Source: JACKAL01 sp964400355 (GTDB lineage: Bacteria; Bdellovibrionota; Bdellovibrionia; Bdellovibrionales; JAGQZY01). From it: a DNA stretch of 64,000 nucleotides. The stretch is taken from contig CAYNTO010000017.1 in NCBI GenBank assembly GCA_964400355.1, positions 1 through 64,000 of the forward strand, given 5' to 3'. A program made the translations under genes and the position numbers. Positions within the stretch are counted from its first letter, which is position 1, and every line of letters starts with the position of its first letter. Below are positions 56,521-64,000 of this stretch, one piece after another. The notes beneath the pieces are model-generated. The model was not told where the DNA came from. It ran no database searches and was given only the letters and a program-made list of their open reading frames with translations.

Positions 56521-57015
56521 TCACTTGTTAATCTTTTTGAGGACGTCTTCAGTAATGTCCACTTCGCCTTTAGCCCACACCACGCTCTGCTCGGTGCGTT
56601 CAAAAACCGCAGAGAAGTTCTTTTCCTTGGCAATTTCGCCAATGGCTTTTTGAACTTTTTCAATGATAGGTTTTGTCATCTCCGCTTGCTTTTGCTGCAT
56701 GCCCATTTGGCTCTTCTGAACCTCTTCACGGAACTTCACCATCTCCTGCTGAAGCTCCATGCCCTTTTCTTGGCGAACTTCATCGGAATAAACCATTTTC
56801 TTTTTTTCGAACTCTTCGGCTTTCTTTTTTAAGTCCGCCTCTTTCTTTTCGAATTCTTTCTTTTTCTTTTCGAATTCGCCTTCCAGATCTTTCTTGGCCT
56901 TTTTACCAGCATTGGATGCGATGATCACCTTTTGCACATCCACCACACCGGCAGTGAATTCTGCGGAAGCGCTAGCGGCAACAAATAAACCTGTTAGTAA
57001 TAAAACTGTTTTCAT
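56521..57015 (-). CDS. skp: Skp/OmpH-type periplasmic chaperone, copy 1
   Basis: A 164-residue OmpH-family protein with signal peptide (MKTVLLLTGLFVAASASA), the same head-tentacle layout as its downstream paralogue, shared stretches such as EEFEKKKMV and KVQKAIGEIAKEK, and a conserved end (FERTEQSVVWA). It is immediately downstream of bamA (10 nt gap) with AAGGAG 6 nt before ATG 57015. The tandem pair probably arose by local duplication; the two may form hetero- or homotrimers. Confidence 0.93.
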   Translation of the reverse strand: MKTVLLLTGLFVAASASAEFTAGVVDVQKVIIASNAGKKAKKDLEGEFEKKKKEFEKKEADLKKKAEEFEKKKMVYSDEVRQEKGMELQQEMVKFREEVQKSQMGMQQKQAEMTKPIIEKVQKAIGEIAKEKNFSAVFERTEQSVVWAKGEVDITEDVLKKINK

Positions 57016-57025
57016 ATCATTCTCC

Positions 57026-59359
57026 TTAGAATGGACTTCCCACTGCAAATTGGAAGTTATTGCTACGTTCACCAAACTCCGCCTGACGATCCAGAGGGAA
57101 TCCAAATTCAAATCTCAAAGGTCCCATTGGCGAGAACCAACGAATACCAAAACCGATGTCACTGCGCAAACGACTGGAGGCCAGCTCATCATCCGCAATA
57201 CCCACATCGTAAAATACCACGGCCCGCATGCCGGCTTCTTTCGCAAGAGGGAATTCCAATTCCGTCATGTAGAACGCCTGCTGCTTGCCGCCCACCACAG
57301 TGTTGGCCTGAAAGGCCGCCAAATCGGGAGCAACACCTTGTTGCGTGGTTAAATAGTCGTACAATTTTTGCGAAAACTTGCGTGTACCCACGTTGCGGAA
57401 TTGGTAACCACGCAGGTTGTTCGGTCCACCCAAACGGAAAAGTTGCGTGAACGGAATGGGCTTATCACCCACTTCGGTCAATAGGCCATAGCTCAAGTTG
57501 TTACGGAATATCACATCCCAAAAAATATTTTTGTAATAGCGCGCATTGGCCGTGGCTTTGGCATAGCGAATGTCCCCGCCCACACCGGCGTATTCATAGG
57601 AGGCACTGGCATAGGAGCCATCGGTCGGCATCAAGCGATCGTTGCGCTTGTCGTACTCAAAGCTCACACTCATCGCGCTCGTCACACCATTTACCGAAGT
57701 CGGATCGAGAACGTCGGAAAGATCGCGCGTAGGACCAAAGTTCACTTTAGAATCATCGATCTTATAACTTAAGAACGCGTAAAAGTTATTGTTCTGAAAG
57801 TAGTCGTAAAATAAGGGGTGACCCGCGCGCAACACCACCCCGCCATTGTCCTGTTCGAACTGAGTGACGCGGTTGATATCCCAAGTTTGTAAACTGTAGT
57901 AATAAACATCCGTTCCCAAACTCCAAAACGTGTCTTGAAAGTACGGATCGGTAAAATTGAGCGTGTAGTTTTGATAGCGCTTACCGTTGTACTCGACGCG
58001 CGCACCAGCGCGGTAGCCGTACCCCATAAAATTGCTCTCATCGAGCTGTACGTTGAGCTGCGCACCTAGGGCCGTCGCGTAACCTGCGCCCAACTGGAAC
58101 TGGCCGGTGTTGCGCTCTTTAACCACCACGTCGATATCCATTTGATCATCGCGCCCAGGTGGTGTTTTGGTGAGAAACTGCACGTCTTCGAAAAATCCCA
58201 AGCGTTTAATGTTGGTCATCGACTGGCGCTTTTGCGTTTCGTTGTACAGTTCGCCTTCGAGGACGCGCAGTTCGCGGCGAATCACTTTGTCGCGCGTACT
58301 GCTGTTGCCGATCACATTGATCTTGCGGAAATACACTTTTTGACCCTTGTCGATTTCGTAAAGAATATTAACCTTGCGCTCTTTTTCCATAATGTTCGTG
58401 CGCGGGATAATGTTGGCATAAGCGTAGCCCAAATCGCCATACTTGGCCTCAAGCGCGCGCAGATCGTTTTGCAAAATTTCGTAGGAAAAATCCACGGTGT
58501 CGTCGATCTTAATGGCTTCACGGAGTTCGCTCTTCTCAAAGAGCAAATCGCCAGAAAAATCCACCTCACCCACCTGGAACATTTCGCCTTCATCAATGCG
58601 CACAGAGATGTAAATGCCCTTTTTATCGGGAGTCACCGAAACCTCTGGACGACTGATCTTGGCCTGCACGTAACCCTTGTTGAGATAAATGAGCGACAAA
58701 CGCTTCACATCTTCTTCAAAGATTTCCTGTTTGTAGGTGCCGCCGCCGCTGATAAAACTAAACAGGCCACCCTCTTGGGTCATCATAAACGCCTTGAGCT
58801 CTTCGTCTTTCACGTTTTTATTACCAATAAAAGACACGCGCTTAACACGCACCTTTTCTTTTTCGTCGATTTTAAACACCAGGCGCGCCGACTGAGGCGC
58901 TTTAGGTTCTGGCTTCAATTCGAAGTCCACGCCAACGAGCAGAAAACCTTTTTCCTCGTACGCCTTTTGAATTTCGGAAATGGCTTTTTGTATTTTACCG
59001 TAATTGACGATCTCAAACGCTTTGATACCGATCTTTTCCGTGAGATCAGAATCGTCGATCTCGTCGTTACCTTCGAAGTCGATGGCCGAGATCGACACCT
59101 TCTCAGCCACGCGATAAATCAGTGTGCCATTTTCCACGGTCACTTGTACGTCTTCAAAAAAACCCATATCGAAGATGCGCTGTATGTCCTCACGAACAAC
59201 TTTTTTATCCAGCGGTTTACCAACCGGTGTTTCGATCTTTTCTTGAATAGCAGTGGCTTCGATCTTTTTATTGCCTTCGATTTTGATTGCAGAGACGGAT
59301 TGCGCGAGTGCACTTCCAGAGAACAACAACACCAACAAAAAGCTCGCTATCGAATTCAA
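57026..59359 (-). CDS. bamA: outer-membrane protein assembly factor BamA
   Basis: A 777-residue BamA: signal peptide (about 1-19, ending ALA before QSVSA), five POTRA domains (about 20-420; e.g. VSAIKIEGNKKIEATAIQEK begins the first) and a 16-stranded Omp85 barrel. The barrel shows NNLRGYQFRNVG (LRGY loop motif) and the final strand GPLRFEFGFPL ... FQFAVGSPF with a terminal Phe, as needed for recognition by other Bam proteins. It inserts beta-barrel proteins into the outer membrane. The start is TTG 59359 with AAAGG 8 nt upstream. No other bam genes are in the window. Confidence 0.97.
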   Translation of the reverse strand: MNSIASFLLVLLFSGSALAQSVSAIKIEGNKKIEATAIQEKIETPVGKPLDKKVVREDIQRIFDMGFFEDVQVTVENGTLIYRVAEKVSISAIDFEGNDEIDDSDLTEKIGIKAFEIVNYGKIQKAISEIQKAYEEKGFLLVGVDFELKPEPKAPQSARLVFKIDEKEKVRVKRVSFIGNKNVKDEELKAFMMTQEGGLFSFISGGGTYKQEIFEEDVKRLSLIYLNKGYVQAKISRPEVSVTPDKKGIYISVRIDEGEMFQVGEVDFSGDLLFEKSELREAIKIDDTVDFSYEILQNDLRALEAKYGDLGYAYANIIPRTNIMEKERKVNILYEIDKGQKVYFRKINVIGNSSTRDKVIRRELRVLEGELYNETQKRQSMTNIKRLGFFEDVQFLTKTPPGRDDQMDIDVVVKERNTGQFQLGAGYATALGAQLNVQLDESNFMGYGYRAGARVEYNGKRYQNYTLNFTDPYFQDTFWSLGTDVYYYSLQTWDINRVTQFEQDNGGVVLRAGHPLFYDYFQNNNFYAFLSYKIDDSKVNFGPTRDLSDVLDPTSVNGVTSAMSVSFEYDKRNDRLMPTDGSYASASYEYAGVGGDIRYAKATANARYYKNIFWDVIFRNNLSYGLLTEVGDKPIPFTQLFRLGGPNNLRGYQFRNVGTRKFSQKLYDYLTTQQGVAPDLAAFQANTVVGGKQQAFYMTELEFPLAKEAGMRAVVFYDVGIADDELASSRLRSDIGFGIRWFSPMGPLRFEFGFPLDRQAEFGERSNNFQFAVGSPF

Positions 59360-59474
59360 TGTATCTACCTTTCTCTTGGCTTTCTCGTGGATCGCCGTAA
59401 ACGGCCTTAGCCGCGAGTTCTTGAGGAGAAACTCTGCGAGCTACGTATTTATCAATTCTCTGAGTGTATTCAAG

Positions 59475-59503
59475 ACTTTAGATGTTAAGATCCACTAAGT
59501 CAA
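59475..59503 (-). promoter_or_regulatory. candidate promoter of bamA-lpx run
   Basis: On the minus strand TTGACT (59503-59498) and TAAAGT (59480-59475) are separated by 17 bp, matching sigma-70 consensus at 5 of 6 and 4 of 6 positions. It lies in the 160-bp gap between lolD and bamA, the largest gap in the block, with about 115 bp of leader before the bamA TTG. A small hairpin GCCGT/ACGGC lies near the translation start (59394-59405). Confidence 0.4.
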
Positions 59504-59519
59504 AAACCGAATCAAGAGG

Positions 59520-60203
59520 CTAACCGACCCACATGCCGTCTTTTAGCTCTAAACGGCGCGGAAATCGATTCGCAAATTGTCGATCGTGACTTACGACGAC
59601 AAGCGTTAAGCCCTCCTCCTCTTTGAGCTGGAAGAATAGATCCTGAATGATTTGCGCATTGGCACTGTCCAAGTTTCCCGTTGGCTCGTCGGCTAAAAGC
59701 AAGCGCGGCGAGCGCACCAACGCCCGTGCGATGGACACGCGTTGCTGTTCTCCGCCGCTCATTTGCGACGGATAGTGTTCCATACGTTGCTCTAACCCCA
59801 AGCGACTCAACAGTTTTTTTGCTTTGTACTCGGCATCTTTAATGTTCATCTTAGCAATACGGCATGGCATCATTACGTTTTCAAGGGCGGTAAACTCCGG
59901 CAGCAAGTGATGGAACTGAAACACAAAACCCATCATCTTGCCGCGAAACTGCGCCAGCTCTGCGGAGGATTTGCGCGACAGATCTATGCCTTCGAACATC
60001 ACCTTACCCAATGACGGTTTATCGAGAGTTCCCAGAATGTGCAAAAGAGTACTCTTCCCGGCACCAGAAGCTCCGAGGATGCAAACCGCATCTTTTTCAT
60101 AAATCTGTAGATCCACGCCCTTAAGCACATCCATGTTGGCGCCATCGCGATGATACGAACGGGTCACACATTTAACGTCGATGAGCAATTTTCCGTTATT
60201 CAT
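59520..60203 (-). CDS. lolD: lipoprotein-releasing ABC transporter ATPase LolD
   Basis: A 227-residue ABC ATPase: Walker A GASGAGKST, Q-loop FVFQFHHLLPEFTALENV (LolD/MacB-type), signature SGGEQQRVSIARAL and Walker B LLLADEPTGNLD, H-loop VVVSHD. It powers release of outer-membrane lipoproteins from the inner membrane to LolA. It overlaps the membrane subunit gene by 8 nt. The giant lipoprotein in this window, if outer-membrane sorted, would be a client. Confidence 0.95.
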   Translation of the reverse strand: MNNGKLLIDVKCVTRSYHRDGANMDVLKGVDLQIYEKDAVCILGASGAGKSTLLHILGTLDKPSLGKVMFEGIDLSRKSSAELAQFRGKMMGFVFQFHHLLPEFTALENVMMPCRIAKMNIKDAEYKAKKLLSRLGLEQRMEHYPSQMSGGEQQRVSIARALVRSPRLLLADEPTGNLDSANAQIIQDLFFQLKEEEGLTLVVVSHDRQFANRFPRRLELKDGMWVG

Positions 60204-61425
60204 ACTTTAACCCTTCGATTGGTGAGAGCTTGGCCCCGCGAATGGCGGGAATCACAGTGGAGATAAAACAAATAATCAGCGTGGCCGCACTGATCAGAAG
60301 CAGATCACTGGCGCGGAAGTCGGTGGGAATGAATGATATTTTGTAAATGTCCGATGGCATCAGGGGGAAAACTTTCTGCAATATCTCAAATGAGAAACAC
60401 ATTGCAAAGCCCAGAAGAAGCCCCAATATCAACCCCACCACACCCATGAAAAGCCCGTGCACGCAAAACAGCATCACGATCATCAGTGGTGAAGCGCCCA
60501 TGGTTCTAAATAAACTGATGTCGCGGTATTTCTTAAGCACCAGAACAAACAGCGACGTTGTCACATTCACACAGGCCGTGATCAGAATGATCAGTATCAC
60601 AAAAAACATCACATACTTTTCGTAGGCGATGGCCGAAAGAAAGTTTTTGTGCGGCTGAGACCAATCGAGCGACGAGTAATTGTTCCAGCCTAGCTCCTCC
60701 TGAACCTCTCGCGCCCATGACTCTGCCTGATTCACATCTTTTAACCGAAAACGCATTCCCGAAATGGATTTGGTGTTGAGAAGAGTCTGCATCACTGGAA
60801 GATCGGTAAAAATAAAACGGCTGTTAAAAGCGTACTGGCCTAAATCCAAAATTCCCGCCACATGAAACTTTTTAACGATCGGGTTGAGATCAGAAACGCT
60901 GACCTTGGAGGCGCGCGGGAAAATCATTGTGAACGCATCTCCCGGCTTGAGAGCCAGTTTACTGGCAAGATCGCGTCCCAGATAAGCCGCAGGCAACCCG
61001 CCTTTTTCGCTCCAATCGATTTGTCCCTCGTGAATCCTTGAAGATATATCCAGCACCAGCGGCGCTTTGTCTTTTTCGATTCCGTGCACCTGTACTGCGG
61101 AAATCTTCCCCTTGCTCGACACCAAAGATTCTTGGGTGAGAAAAGCCATGTCGGCCTGTACGTCTTTGTAATATTTTTTTATCTTATCGCGCAGAAATTT
61201 TGCATTCTCAATTTTTTGCTCGCCTCTGCGGTAAACGGCCACATGGCCAAAGACTTCTTGCATGGTTGTTTTGAGCGATGTTTCAAAACCACTAAACGCC
61301 GACATCGCAACCACTAGCACCGCTACACCGACCGCAATTCCCGCGATCGTCAGAAATATGGAAATATCAAAAAAGCGTCTCCAGGCCTGAATGTAACGTC
61401 GTAAGACCCAAAGGCTAAAACTCAT
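60196..61425 (-). CDS. lolC: lipoprotein-releasing permease, LolC/LolE family
   Basis: A 409-residue MacB/FtsX-fold permease with four membrane helices: one N-terminal (ISIFLTIAGIAVGVAVLVVA), a ~220-residue periplasmic domain, then three C-terminal (FFVILIILITACVNVTTSL, LFMGVVGLILGLLLGFAM and LLISAATLIICFISTV). The C-terminal end AIRGAKLSPIEGLKYE is diagnostic of LolC/E. Only one permease gene is present next to lolD, so it may work as a homodimer or with a partner elsewhere. ATG overlaps the prfB stop (ATGA). Confidence 0.93.
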   Translation of the reverse strand: MSFSLWVLRRYIQAWRRFFDISIFLTIAGIAVGVAVLVVAMSAFSGFETSLKTTMQEVFGHVAVYRRGEQKIENAKFLRDKIKKYYKDVQADMAFLTQESLVSSKGKISAVQVHGIEKDKAPLVLDISSRIHEGQIDWSEKGGLPAAYLGRDLASKLALKPGDAFTMIFPRASKVSVSDLNPIVKKFHVAGILDLGQYAFNSRFIFTDLPVMQTLLNTKSISGMRFRLKDVNQAESWAREVQEELGWNNYSSLDWSQPHKNFLSAIAYEKYVMFFVILIILITACVNVTTSLFVLVLKKYRDISLFRTMGASPLMIVMLFCVHGLFMGVVGLILGLLLGFAMCFSFEILQKVFPLMPSDIYKISFIPTDFRASDLLLISAATLIICFISTVIPAIRGAKLSPIEGLKYE

Positions 61426-62589
61426 ACGTCGGCCTTGGTATCGTTAGGCGTGATTTTCTTGCCGCCATTTTTCTGAAAACGCAAAAATGCATTCACAAAC
61501 GGCTGCAGTTCACCATCCAACACATCGTGAACCTGGCTGGTTTCCTCGCCTGTACGGTGGTCTTTTACCATCTGATAGGGATGCATCACATAGGAGCGAA
61601 TTTGGCTGCCCCACTCGTTGGCTTTTTTCTGCGAATTCATTTCGTCTTTAGCGCGATTCTTTTCTTCGATCTCTCGTTCGTAGAGTGCTGCTCTCAACAT
61701 CTTCATGGCGCGGTCGCGGTTGGCATGCTGACTGCGCTCATTCTGACACTGAACCACTATCCCGCTCGGCATGTGGGTGATTCGCACTGCCGAATCGGTT
61801 TTGTTCACGTGCTGTCCACCAGATCCACCGGCGCGATAGGTATCAATTTTTAGATCTTCGGTTTTAATGTCGATAACTATGTTGTCATCCACTTCCGGCC
61901 AGGCAAACACCGAGGCAAAACTGGTGTGGCGGCGGGCATTGGAATCAAATGGGCTGATACGCACCAAGCGATGCACTCCTGATTCGGCCTTAAGGTAACC
62001 AAAGGCATAAGGGCCCTGAATGTGGAGAGTGACGGACTTGATCCCCGCGCCATCGCCGTCGGTCATCTCAAGCACTTCCACCTTGTAATCTTGCTTGTCG
62101 GCATAGCGCGTGTACATGCGCAGGAGCATGCTTGCCCAATCGCAAGCCTCTGTGCCACCCGCTCCAGAATTGATGGAGAGGAATGAACTATTCATGTCGG
62201 TTTCACCGTCGAGCAAGCGCTTGAGTTCCAGTTCATCGATTTCAGATCGCAGGGCCGCCACTTCGCTAAGAGTTTCCTCGAATGTGCCCTCGTCGTTGGC
62301 CTCCTGAGCCATGTCGAGCATGACTAAGGCGTCTTCAGTGCGTGTTTGCAATGTGGTCCACTGGCTGCAGATGCGGTCGAGGCCCGCAATTTCCTGATTT
62401 ATCTTTTGCATCTGCTCGGGATTGTTCCACACAGCCGGGTTTTCCGACTTGTGGCGAAGCTCTTCTAGTTGTTTGAACTTTTTGTCCAGGTCAAAGTGAC
62501 CCCCTGAGCTCGCCAACAAGCCCTTTGATGGTGTTCAACTCTGATTTTACGTCAGAATAATGGGTGACCAAGGTGCGTTTTTTTTCCAA
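61422..62589 (-). CDS. prfB: peptide chain release factor 2, with programmed +1 frameshift
   Basis: RF2 of about 388 residues, read as 62589-62494 then 62492-61422. The second part has SPFDSNARRHTS (the SPF stop-codon reading motif) and the catalytic GSGGQHVNKTDSAVR (GGQ). The first 32 codons end in CTT-TGA-C with an AGGGGG Shine-Dalgarno-like sequence just upstream, the classical autoregulatory frameshift: at low RF2 the ribosome slips +1 past the in-frame UGA (62493-62491) and continues at GAC. The start TTG 62589 is preceded by GAGG at 6 nt and lies 2 nt after the ybeY stop. The part from 62519 down is the only uninterrupted frame, so a simple gene call would miss the N terminus. Confidence 0.93.
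62490..62508 (-). other. RF2 programmed +1 frameshift site
   Basis: On the minus strand the order is AGGGGG, TCA, CTT, TGA, C. The AGGGGG box can pair with 16S rRNA and sits 3 nt before the CTT slippery codon, as in E. coli prfB (AGGGGG-TAT-CTT-TGA-C). The frame before it is open from TTG 62589; the frame after it is the rest of RF2. Here TCA replaces TAT. Confidence 0.93.
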
Positions 62590-62591
62590 AT

Positions 62592-63059
62592 CTAGCCTCG
62601 CAAACGGTTGAATGAGCTCACAATATCCACTGACTGCAGATTTTCAAACACTTTATCCTGAATAGCGAACATTTCCTCCGCAGCAGTCACATCGACTTCG
62701 TGATCGAAACCGAGCAGGTGAAGGATGCCATGCAGAAAAAGATAAGCGAGCTCTTCCGACTCATGGAGCTCGTGCTCCTCTGCCTGTTTTATTATCACAT
62801 TGGGGCAAAGAACGATTTCACCCAGAACGTCTCCGTCCATGGCGAAGCTCAAAACATCCGTGACGTAGTGCTTGCCACGATAGTTGGTGTTGAGGCCGAG
62901 CATGTCTTCTTCTTCCACAAACACAACGCCCAGCTCTTTTTTAAGCCCATCCACATCCAGATGCAAAGAGTTGAGGTCGCGGTAGATGCGCTCATACAGC
63001 CACTGCATAAACTCGTCGGCCACTTCCCATTTTGTGTTGTTGATCACGTACAAATTCAT
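62592..63059 (-). CDS. ybeY: endoribonuclease YbeY
   Basis: A 155-residue metalloprotease-fold RNase needed for 16S rRNA 3' maturation and ribosome quality control. The zinc triad motif HGILHLLGFDH is intact near residue 110-120, and YRGKHYVTDVLSFAMDG is the family signature region. It is the first gene of the minus-strand run and is followed after 2 nt by prfB. The upstream region is shared with the divergent mazG. Confidence 0.95.
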   Translation of the reverse strand: MNLYVINNTKWEVADEFMQWLYERIYRDLNSLHLDVDGLKKELGVVFVEEEDMLGLNTNYRGKHYVTDVLSFAMDGDVLGEIVLCPNVIIKQAEEHELHESEELAYLFLHGILHLLGFDHEVDVTAAEEMFAIQDKVFENLQSVDIVSSFNRLRG

Positions 63060-63077
63060 TATTCTCTGGAGCGTATC

Positions 63078-63111
63078 GTAAAATCGTCTTTATGAACAGC
63101 TGCGATTTTAC
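63078..63111. promoter_or_regulatory. inverted repeat in ybeY-mazG divergent region
   Basis: GTAAAATCG (63078-63086) and CGATTTTAC (63103-63111) are perfect reverse complements separated by 16 bp, in the 83-bp divergent space between ybeY and mazG. The layout fits a dimeric regulator binding site, or a pair of overlapping divergent promoters. No regulator is suggested by the sequence. Confidence 0.4.
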
Positions 63112-63142
63112 AATTTCCAGCGTACTATCGACGGAGCTTCAA

Positions 63143-63997
63143 ATGAAAAAACTGAAAAACTTGGAAGACTTAAAGCAAGTGATGCGCTCACTGCGCGGCC
63201 CACAGGGCTGTCCGTGGGATAAAAAGCAAACCCCACAATCCCTCACGCCCTTTGCTGTGGAAGAAGCGCTGGAGCTGGAAGACGCCATTCTCTACAAATC
63301 AAAATCCGATGTGATAGAGGAACTCGGGGACCTGCTCTTCCAAGTGGTGTTTCAGGCACAAATGGCAGAGGAGCAGAATCAGTTCACTCTCGATGATGTC
63401 ATCCACTCCCTAGCCTCCAAAATGATCGATCGCCACCCGCACGTGTTTGCTCCCAAAAAATCCAAAATGAGCGCCGACGACGTAAAAAACAAATGGGAGG
63501 TGGATAAAAATACCAGTAAAGACGAAACCAATACCTTTGAAATGCCCACCAATTTTCCAGCTCTGCTCGCCGCCTACAAAATTGGTAAAAAATCGCGCTC
63601 TATAAAATTCGATTGGGACGAGGCCGACGAAATTTTTGCTCACTTTCTCACTGAAGTCGAGGAGCTGCGCCAAGCCATGGCCAACAACGATCATGACAAT
63701 CAAATCGAGGAAATTGGGGATTCTCTATTTACGTTGGTTCAAGTTGCGCGCCATCTGTCGGTGGACCCGGAAAAGGCTTTGCGCCTCTCCAATCGCAAAG
63801 TGGTGGACCGCATCCTTAAATGCTACCGTCTTTCGGGCTTATCCTGGCAAAAGTTTTCGACCCTCTCCATTGCCGAAAAAGAACAGTTGTGGCAAGAGGT
63901 CAAACGCCTGGCAAAGCCCGCCACAAAACCAGTTAAAGGGAAAGCAAAGCCCACGACCAGACGCACCACTGCGTCCTCTCGACGAACAAAGCGTTAA
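63143..63997 (+). CDS. mazG: nucleoside triphosphate pyrophosphohydrolase MazG
   Basis: A 284-residue MazG with two domains. The first has the start signature LRGPQGCPWDKKQTPQSL, the metal-binding EEALELEDAI and VIEELGDLLFQVVF (ExxED-type) motifs; the second repeats the fold with VEELRQAMA and QIEEIGDSLFTLVQVARHL. It hydrolyses (d)NTPs to monophosphates, cleaning non-canonical nucleotides or modulating ppGpp. ATG 63143 was chosen: GGAG lies 6 nt upstream; the frame is open to 63092. The last ~25 residues are a Lys/Arg/Thr-rich tail (KPVKGKAKPTTRR) not typical of the family. Confidence 0.94.
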   Translation: MKKLKNLEDLKQVMRSLRGPQGCPWDKKQTPQSLTPFAVEEALELEDAILYKSKSDVIEELGDLLFQVVFQAQMAEEQNQFTLDDVIHSLASKMIDRHPHVFAPKKSKMSADDVKNKWEVDKNTSKDETNTFEMPTNFPALLAAYKIGKKSRSIKFDWDEADEIFAHFLTEVEELRQAMANNDHDNQIEEIGDSLFTLVQVARHLSVDPEKALRLSNRKVVDRILKCYRLSGLSWQKFSTLSIAEKEQLWQEVKRLAKPATKPVKGKAKPTTRRTTASSRRTKR

Positions 63998-64000
63998 GAG

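Noticed and set aside
58142..59410. Long plus-strand frame opposite bamA
   Set aside because: Antisense shadow: bamA has full-length POTRA and barrel motifs, and the antisense product has no recognisable domain.
59360..59480. Small minus-strand protein in the lolD-bamA gap (peptide RIDKYVARRVSPQELAAK)
   Set aside because: The frame is open and looks protein-like but has no ATG, GTG or TTG start before it runs into bamA out of frame.

Overview
The window looks like chromosomal DNA of a Gram-negative, diderm, probably predatory or gliding bacterium of the Bdellovibrionota type. The evidence is a complete outer-membrane biogenesis block (lol, bam, skp, lpx genes), a pilBTC-pilSR type IV pilus block, several secreted hydrolases and many small secreted Cys-rich proteins. 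The lineage call is an inference from gene content; there is no rRNA or tRNA gene to anchor it.

Layout. 1-757: two adjacent non-coding tandem arrays (32-bp and 37-bp units). 758-3032: a hypothetical gene (minus) and a secreted CapA-type protein (plus). 3033-3590: AT-rich gene-free leader. 3591-31022: one uninterrupted 27.4-kb gene for a lipoprotein of about 9,140 residues, built of 75 copies of a ~114-residue choice-of-anchor-D/ASH-like beta-sandwich, each with a spaced cysteine pair, and ending in Ig/FN3-like domains. It is followed after 6 bp by a small secreted protein gene. 31461-31973: a gene-free stretch with two long foldback elements that share an inverted ~92-bp core but have different, locus-specific arms; a third foldback with perfect 48-bp arms lies at 35477-35669. 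31974-36322: secreted HNH-type nuclease, HtrA/Deg-type protease, secreted subtilase and a lipoprotein. 36328-43495 (minus): pilB-pilT-pilC-pilS-pilR. 43579-48453: ribF, a CHASE2-like histidine kinase plus sigma-54 response regulator, and two small secreted proteins. 48507-63059 (minus): ybeY-prfB-lolC/E-lolD-bamA-skp-skp-fabZ-lpxA-gfo-lpxB-lpxK-lpxL-DUF3108-GT9, mostly with overlapping or abutting genes. 63143-63997: mazG (plus).

How the genes fit together. The right half is a near-continuous envelope assembly line: lipoprotein release (LolCDE-type), OMP insertion (BamA, Skp pair) and lipid A synthesis (FabZ, LpxA, LpxB, LpxK, LpxL, GT9). The lpx run lacks lpxD and a UDP-diacylglucosamine hydrolase and carries a GnnA-like oxidoreductase, which hints at a modified (diaminosugar) lipid A. 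The pil block supplies the retractable pilus motor and its NtrC-type regulation. The giant repeat lipoprotein would be exported by Sec, lipidated and presumably displayed at the outer membrane, so it depends on the Lol machinery.

Most unusual items: (1) the giant lipoprotein gene, whose repeats form higher-order seven-domain cycles spaced exactly 2,400 nt apart although synonymous sites are strongly diverged; (2) the stop-codon-proximal foldback elements with a shared core and private arms. prfB also carries the classical +1 frameshift site.
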